A stretch of DNA of 8,945 nt from an uncultured Clostridia bacterium (lineage in GTDB: Bacteria; Bacillota; Clostridia; Christensenellales; QALW01), in NCBI GenBank assembly GCA_900550765.1, contig URTC01000055.1, positions 1 to 8,945 on the forward strand, written 5' to 3'. Of this stretch, positions 6,260 through 8,945 are shown in pieces. A program made the position numbers and the translations under genes. Each line of letters begins with the position of its first letter. The stretch's first letter is position 1. The notes under the pieces were generated by a model. That model worked only from the letters and a program-made list of their open reading frames with translations. It did no database searches and had not been told where the DNA came from.

Positions 6260-6288
6260 TTGACTAAAAACTTTTTTCGGTGTAGAAT
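6260..6288 (+). promoter_or_regulatory. folT promoter
   Basis: TTGACT (6260-6265) is 17 bp from TAGAAT (6283-6288). The expected start near 6295 precedes the THF aptamer by about ten bases. Its -35 is 8 bp from the -35 of the divergent ychF promoter. Confidence 0.75.
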
Positions 6289-6303
6289 GAAGTCAAAATT
6301 TAA

Positions 6304-6452
6304 TGCAGAGTAGATGGTATGCGCTGAAGCAAAGTTTGCGGCAGGGAGCCTGTTTGTTGTCCGCAGCAGCGCTTCTTAGTGTTACGGGATGGGAAGTTGC
6401 CCGTAAACAAGAAACGGATCTCCGTTTGTGATATACCATTGCATCCGCTGCA
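6304..6452 (+). ncRNA. Tetrahydrofolate (THF) riboswitch aptamer with an inserted hairpin
   Basis: P1 pairs TGCAG (6304-6308) with CTGCA (6448-6452). The conserved AGAGTAG follows (6307-6313). P2 pairs ATGGTAT (6314-6320) with ATACCAT (6433-6439). P3 is TTACGGG/CCCGTAA (6382-6406), with a loop region containing GGATG (6387-6391) that can pair with CATCC (6442-6446), the family's pseudoknot. P4 is the AAACGGA/TCCGTTT hairpin (6412-6427). The 3' block CCATTGCATCCGCTGC matches the known THF consensus. Unusual: about 50 nt at 6321-6375, forming GCGCTG/CAGCGC and TGCGG/CCGCA stems, sits between P2 and P3, where compact members have only a short joiner. It lies upstream of folT, as expected for a THF sensor. 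Confidence 0.92.
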
Positions 6453-6454
6453 AA

Positions 6455-6518
6455 GGATGCCACTACTCTCCTTAAAGCAAACGTTTTGCCGGAAAAGGGC
6501 AGACGGAATGAAAGGAGA
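6455..6518 (+). promoter_or_regulatory. THF riboswitch expression platform (translational)
   Basis: TCTCCTT (6467-6473) is perfectly complementary to AAGGAGA (6512-6518), which contains the folT ribosome site. CTACTCT (6463-6469), sharing three bases with that anti-SD, is perfectly complementary to the aptamer's AGAGTAG (6307-6313). GCATCC (6441-6446) can also pair with GGATGC (6455-6460), breaking P1 and the pseudoknot. Ligand-free RNA would use the last two pairings and leave the SD open. Ligand-bound RNA forms P1 and hides the SD. No T-run terminator was seen before folT. Confidence 0.65.
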
Positions 6519-6525
6519 TTTTTTT

Positions 6526-7236
6526 GTGGAACAAAAAAAACAAACTATATTTTCAGGTGCTTATTGGGCAGAAGCCGCAAAAGAGCTGACCAATGTAAAA
6601 ATGCTGGTGTTTGCCGCATTGATGATCGCGCTGCGGGTGGTGCTCAAATCGGTACAGATTCCCATTGTACCCAATCAGCTTCAGGTAGGCGTAGGTTTTT
6701 TGGTAAATGCGCTGGGTGCAATGACCTTTGTTCCTGTAATGGCGGTCATTGCCGCAGGGATCAGCGATACGGCAGGAGCGCTTTTCTTTCCCTCGGGCGC
6801 ATATTTTTTCCCTTTTATTTTTGTAGAGATTGCCGGTTCTTTGCTGTTTGCACTGTTCTTTTATAAAAGAAGGATCACGCTGCCGCGGATTATTCTGGCC
6901 CGATTATCAGTAGTGGCTGTATGTAATTTTATATTGAATCCCCTCATTATGCGCATATATGTCGGAGAATCTTATCAGTTGATTACGACGCTGCGCGTAG
7001 TAAAAAATGTGGCGATGTTTCCGGTGGAATGTTTGCTTTTGGTGATTTTCCTTCGGGCAATGGCACCGATTTTGAAGAGCGTGGGGCTTTGCCGGGCAGA
7101 AGTTGGGGAGTTGAAGCTAAATGTATGGAAGATTGTTGTACTGGCGCTGTTTTCTATTCTTGCGGTGATAGGCTTTATGCTTTACCGGGAATATACCAAG
7201 CCCGGAAGCATTCCCTTTTTGAATTTTATTCATTGA
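6526..7236 (+). CDS. folT: Folate ECF transporter substrate-binding component FolT
   Basis: A 236-residue membrane protein that should capture folates for an ECF importer. I chose the GTG start at 6526 because AGGAG (6513-6517) lies 8 bases upstream. An in-frame ATG at 6508 overlaps the site, and the open frame further upstream is riboswitch. The S-component core spans about residues 20-185, with ALMIALRVVL (31-40), then PIVPNQLQVGVGFLVNALGA, GISDTAGALFFPSGAYFFPF and a final paired helix LRVVKNVAMFPVECLLLVIF. Six helices are expected. An extra helix at about 200-220 (VWKIVVLALFSILAVIGFML) and a short tail make it longer than the usual S component of about 175 residues. The THF riboswitch upstream supports folate as substrate. 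No ECF ATPase genes are adjacent. A terminator follows at 7286. Confidence 0.92.
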   Translation: MEQKKQTIFSGAYWAEAAKELTNVKMLVFAALMIALRVVLKSVQIPIVPNQLQVGVGFLVNALGAMTFVPVMAVIAAGISDTAGALFFPSGAYFFPFIFVEIAGSLLFALFFYKRRITLPRIILARLSVVAVCNFILNPLIMRIYVGESYQLITTLRVVKNVAMFPVECLLLVIFLRAMAPILKSVGLCRAEVGELKLNVWKIVVLALFSILAVIGFMLYREYTKPGSIPFLNFIH

Positions 7237-7285
7237 TTTTTTCCCTTGTTTGCAGTGCGGCGATTCGCCGTAGGGGAATATATTT

Positions 7286-7314
7286 GCGCGGCAGAAAAAA
7301 CTGCCGCGCTTTTT
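7286..7314 (+). terminator. folT terminator
   Basis: GCGCGGCAG (7286-7294) and CTGCCGCGC (7301-7309) form a perfect 9-bp GC-rich stem with a loop of six A and a TTTTT tail (7310-7314). It lies 50 bases after the folT stop. Confidence 0.93.
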
Positions 7315-7321
7315 GCATAGT

Positions 7322-7370
7322 AAAAAAAGATAACGCGATTTTTATGTATCCAGAAAAAGATCGCGTTATC
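7322..7370 (-). terminator. Terminator of the M23/propeller gene, probably bidirectional
   Basis: GATAACGCGAT (7329-7339) and ATCGCGTTATC (7360-7370) are perfectly complementary over 11 bp and extend inward through a G-U and three T-A pairs. On the minus strand seven T follow (7328-7322), starting 11 bases after the upstream gene's stop. The plus-strand side has CTTTTATTA, so it may also back up folT termination. Confidence 0.9.
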
Positions 7371-7380
7371 CTTTTATTAT

Positions 7381-8943
7381 TTATTCTGTCTCCGGTGGTG
7401 TTGTAGCCGGTGCTTCTGTTTCAGATGGAGCCGTGGGCGGATTGGTTTCCGGCGGATCGGTGGCCTCAGGTGGATCTGTTGGCGGCTCTGTTTCCGGCGG
7501 ATCGGTCGCCTCGGGCGGGTCTGTCGGCGGCTCTGTTTCCGGCGGATCCGTGACTTCGGGCGGCTCTGTCGGCGGATCCGATTCCGGAGAATCGGTCGGA
7601 TCCGTGGGTTCTGTCGCTGGCGGCGTAGGTCCGGGCGTCGGTTGTTCAGAAACCGGCGGCGCTGTCTGGGGCGGCGCGGTAGGATCATCGCCTTGCGGCG
7701 GCATCGTGATAAAGCTGGCAGAAGGCATCGGCGGGGGCGTCCAGGGACCATCCGGCAGAGGCGTAGGTGTAGTGGAATTTTGCATATTTTCATGGATTAG
7801 GTCATCAATAGCCGGATCGTAGTTCAGTGCAATATCCTGCCAAGTTTGGCCGGAAAGTTGTTGTTTTTGCAGGGTAGAAAGGTTGATGCGGCAGATAGTC
7901 TCTCCCGTGTCAAGCGGAGTGGTATAATACAGCCAGTTGCCCTCTATGGTCAAATTGCGGCAAAGAATATCTGAAGAAAGCTGAAAGGAGCTTTCGCCGT
8001 CAAGCATTTTAAGGTATAGAGAACTTGCATCACTTTCATTGGCGAAGATCATCAGACGGTTATATTGCTGTACCTGATTATAGGCACGGTCGATTATGGT
8101 AATCGCTTCGTCTTCGGTAGTAGCGCCCAGCGGGATCGCATACCCCAGCTTATTGCCGTAATATTTGCGGTATCCCATCATGCCGTCTGCGATAAAAGGG
8201 ATATCCGCTCTGAAATCCAATATCTGTGTATTTTCACCTGTGGAGGTATCATACCGGCAGATGCGTTCTGCTTTTATGGAGGCATTTTGTGTATAATAAA
8301 TGGATCCTTTGCTGTAAAACGGATCTGCGATTTCACGGTTTAAAAGTAAGGAATACTCACTGCCGTCTTTTTGGATGCGGCATAGGGCGTTGCGCGATGC
8401 CGCGTTGCAGAAATATACCCAATCCCCCGCGCAAAGTACATATTCCTGGCAGTTGATATCTGATAATTTAATCGATTCGCTGCCGTCACAGGCAGTTTTA
8501 TACAGCTTGCCGTTATCGCTCAGATTGCTGTAGTACAGCCAGCCATCGGAATGATTTAAGTTTGCTGCAGCCGCTTCCGTAATTGCCGATGCCTGGCTGC
8601 CGTCGGGACGAGACCGATAGATTCGGCTGCCGTCGCTGACGTTGATATAATACAGCCAGTTGCCTACCAGTGCCGCTACTGCACCGCCCTGTGCGTTATA
8701 TCCTGTGGTTTCCACCGCAGTAAAGGCGTCAAACGCATTGGCTTCATAGGGGGTAAGCTGGAACATATCGGATAAAATCAAAGGATCATAATTTCCCATA
8801 CGGGTATATTCAGGTGTGGTAGAAAAATTCTGGTATCGGGTGGCCTGTCCGCTTCGTACTTCAATATGCAGCTGTGTATCGCCGGCGGGTTTTCCTGCAC
8901 CGCCGCCGTAGCCTAAAAGCGTGCCGGCCGATACCCGTCCGCC
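7381..8943 (-). CDS. Secreted M23-like peptidase remnant + DUF5050-like propeller + Pro-rich tail (5' partial)
   Basis: The frame is open to the right edge, so the true start is outside. 520 residues are visible. The Met at 8799 is internal. Residues 1-30 look like the end of an M23 (LytM) domain: GGRVSAGTLLGYGGGAGKPA and then GDTQLHIEVR. The usual HxH of HLHFEV is Q24-L-H26, which keeps the zinc ligand but loses the first His. About 93-390 contain repeated strands of the WLYY-x-N/S-x-x-DG-x-I/L-Y-R/K type (GNWLYYINVSDGSRIYRSRP, DGWLYYSNLSDNGKLYK, GDWVYFCN, GNWLYYTTPLDTGETICRIN), typical of DUF5050 beta-propellers. From about 389 to the end (about 132 residues) the chain is Pro/Thr/Glu-rich with 15-residue repeats. 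No LPxTG or C-terminal helix is present. Likely cell-surface or secreted with a wall or sensing role, inferred. It has its own terminator. Confidence 0.82.
   Translation of the reverse strand, partial: GGRVSAGTLLGYGGGAGKPAGDTQLHIEVRSGQATRYQNFSTTPEYTRMGNYDPLILSDMFQLTPYEANAFDAFTAVETTGYNAQGGAVAALVGNWLYYINVSDGSRIYRSRPDGSQASAITEAAAANLNHSDGWLYYSNLSDNGKLYKTACDGSESIKLSDINCQEYVLCAGDWVYFCNAASRNALCRIQKDGSEYSLLLNREIADPFYSKGSIYYTQNASIKAERICRYDTSTGENTQILDFRADIPFIADGMMGYRKYYGNKLGYAIPLGATTEDEAITIIDRAYNQVQQYNRLMIFANESDASSLYLKMLDGESSFQLSSDILCRNLTIEGNWLYYTTPLDTGETICRINLSTLQKQQLSGQTWQDIALNYDPAIDDLIHENMQNSTTPTPLPDGPWTPPPMPSASFITMPPQGDDPTAPPQTAPPVSEQPTPGPTPPATEPTDPTDSPESDPPTEPPEVTDPPETEPPTDPPEATDPPETEPPTDPPEATDPPETNPPTAPSETEAPATTPPETE
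7446..7580 (-). repeat. Three tandem 45-bp repeats inside the Pro-rich tail
   Basis: Units begin at 7446, 7491 and 7536 and encode PPEATDPPETEPPTD-like 15-residue blocks, the coding-end copy varying to TNPPTA and the other outer copy to PPEVTD. Degenerate versions flank both sides. The in-frame period and mostly silent differences between copies point to slippage or recombination under protein-level constraint. Confidence 0.85.
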
Positions 8944-8945
8944 GG

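Noticed and set aside
6379..6525. Upstream in-frame extension of folT
   Set aside because: It lies within the THF aptamer and expression platform. Its peptide lacks similarity to S components.
7258..7270. CGGCG-ATT-CGCCG hairpin after folT as terminator
   Set aside because: Five-bp stem without a T run on either strand. The real terminator is at 7286-7314.
7446..7580. Tandem 45-bp units as a CRISPR array
   Set aside because: Repeats are contiguous with no unique spacers and lie in frame in a coding region.
7433..7822. Plus-strand Gly/Ser/Val repeat frame and an Arg-rich minus frame over the same DNA
   Set aside because: Shadows of the GC-rich 45-bp repeats encoding the Pro-rich tail. Composition follows from the repeat, with no ribosome site.

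Overview
The window looks like a chromosomal segment of a low-to-mid-GC anaerobic Firmicute, probably a gut-type Clostridia/Oscillospirales member. The signs are AGGAGG-type ribosome binding sites, sigma-A-like promoters, two ECF vitamin transporter S components, a tetrahydrofolate (THF) riboswitch (a Firmicutes-centred class), and a BmrR/BltR-like MerR regulator. No RNA gene, insertion sequence or CRISPR array was seen. The species cannot be named from this sequence.

Layout. (1) 3-209: the C-terminal SH3-like end of a probable peptidoglycan hydrolase, closed by a strong terminator. (2) 210-616: a gene-poor gap with nested inverted repeats. (3) 617-4176: a regulated efflux/stress cassette. 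A MerR-family regulator on the minus strand faces a four-gene plus-strand operon: ABC ATPase, small ABC permease, GNAT N-acetyltransferase of the BltD/PaiA polyamine type, and a DUF4097-like lipoprotein. The shared intergenic region has a 19-bp-spaced promoter with a perfect dyad in the spacer, the classic MerR-activated design. The arrangement recalls Bacillus subtilis bltR-blt-bltD, with an ABC pump in place of the MFS pump. (4) 4251-7236: a vitamin-uptake block. ribU (riboflavin S component, minus) sits under an FMN riboswitch with an intrinsic terminator. ychF (minus) follows. Divergent to ychF is folT (folate S component, plus) under a THF riboswitch whose downstream sequence supports translational control. 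(5) 7286-7370: two terminators separate folT from a convergent gene. (6) 7381-8943: a minus-strand gene open at the right edge, encoding the tail of an M23-type peptidase domain, a DUF5050-like beta-propeller and a Pro/Thr/Glu-rich repeat tail.

How the parts work together. The MerR protein probably senses a small hydrophobic or cationic compound and activates the pump operon by untwisting the long spacer. The acetyltransferase could modify a polyamine or a toxic amine. RibU and FolT are both S components, and neither has energising EcfA/A'/T genes beside it, so they probably share a module encoded elsewhere. Each is shut off by its own vitamin cofactor through a riboswitch.

The most notable points are the MerR-ABC-GNAT-DUF4097 cassette, an extra hairpin of about 50 nt inside the THF aptamer together with a clear two-state expression platform, a seventh predicted helix in FolT, a Gln in the NxxE specificity motif of YchF, and loss of the first His of HxH in the M23 domain.
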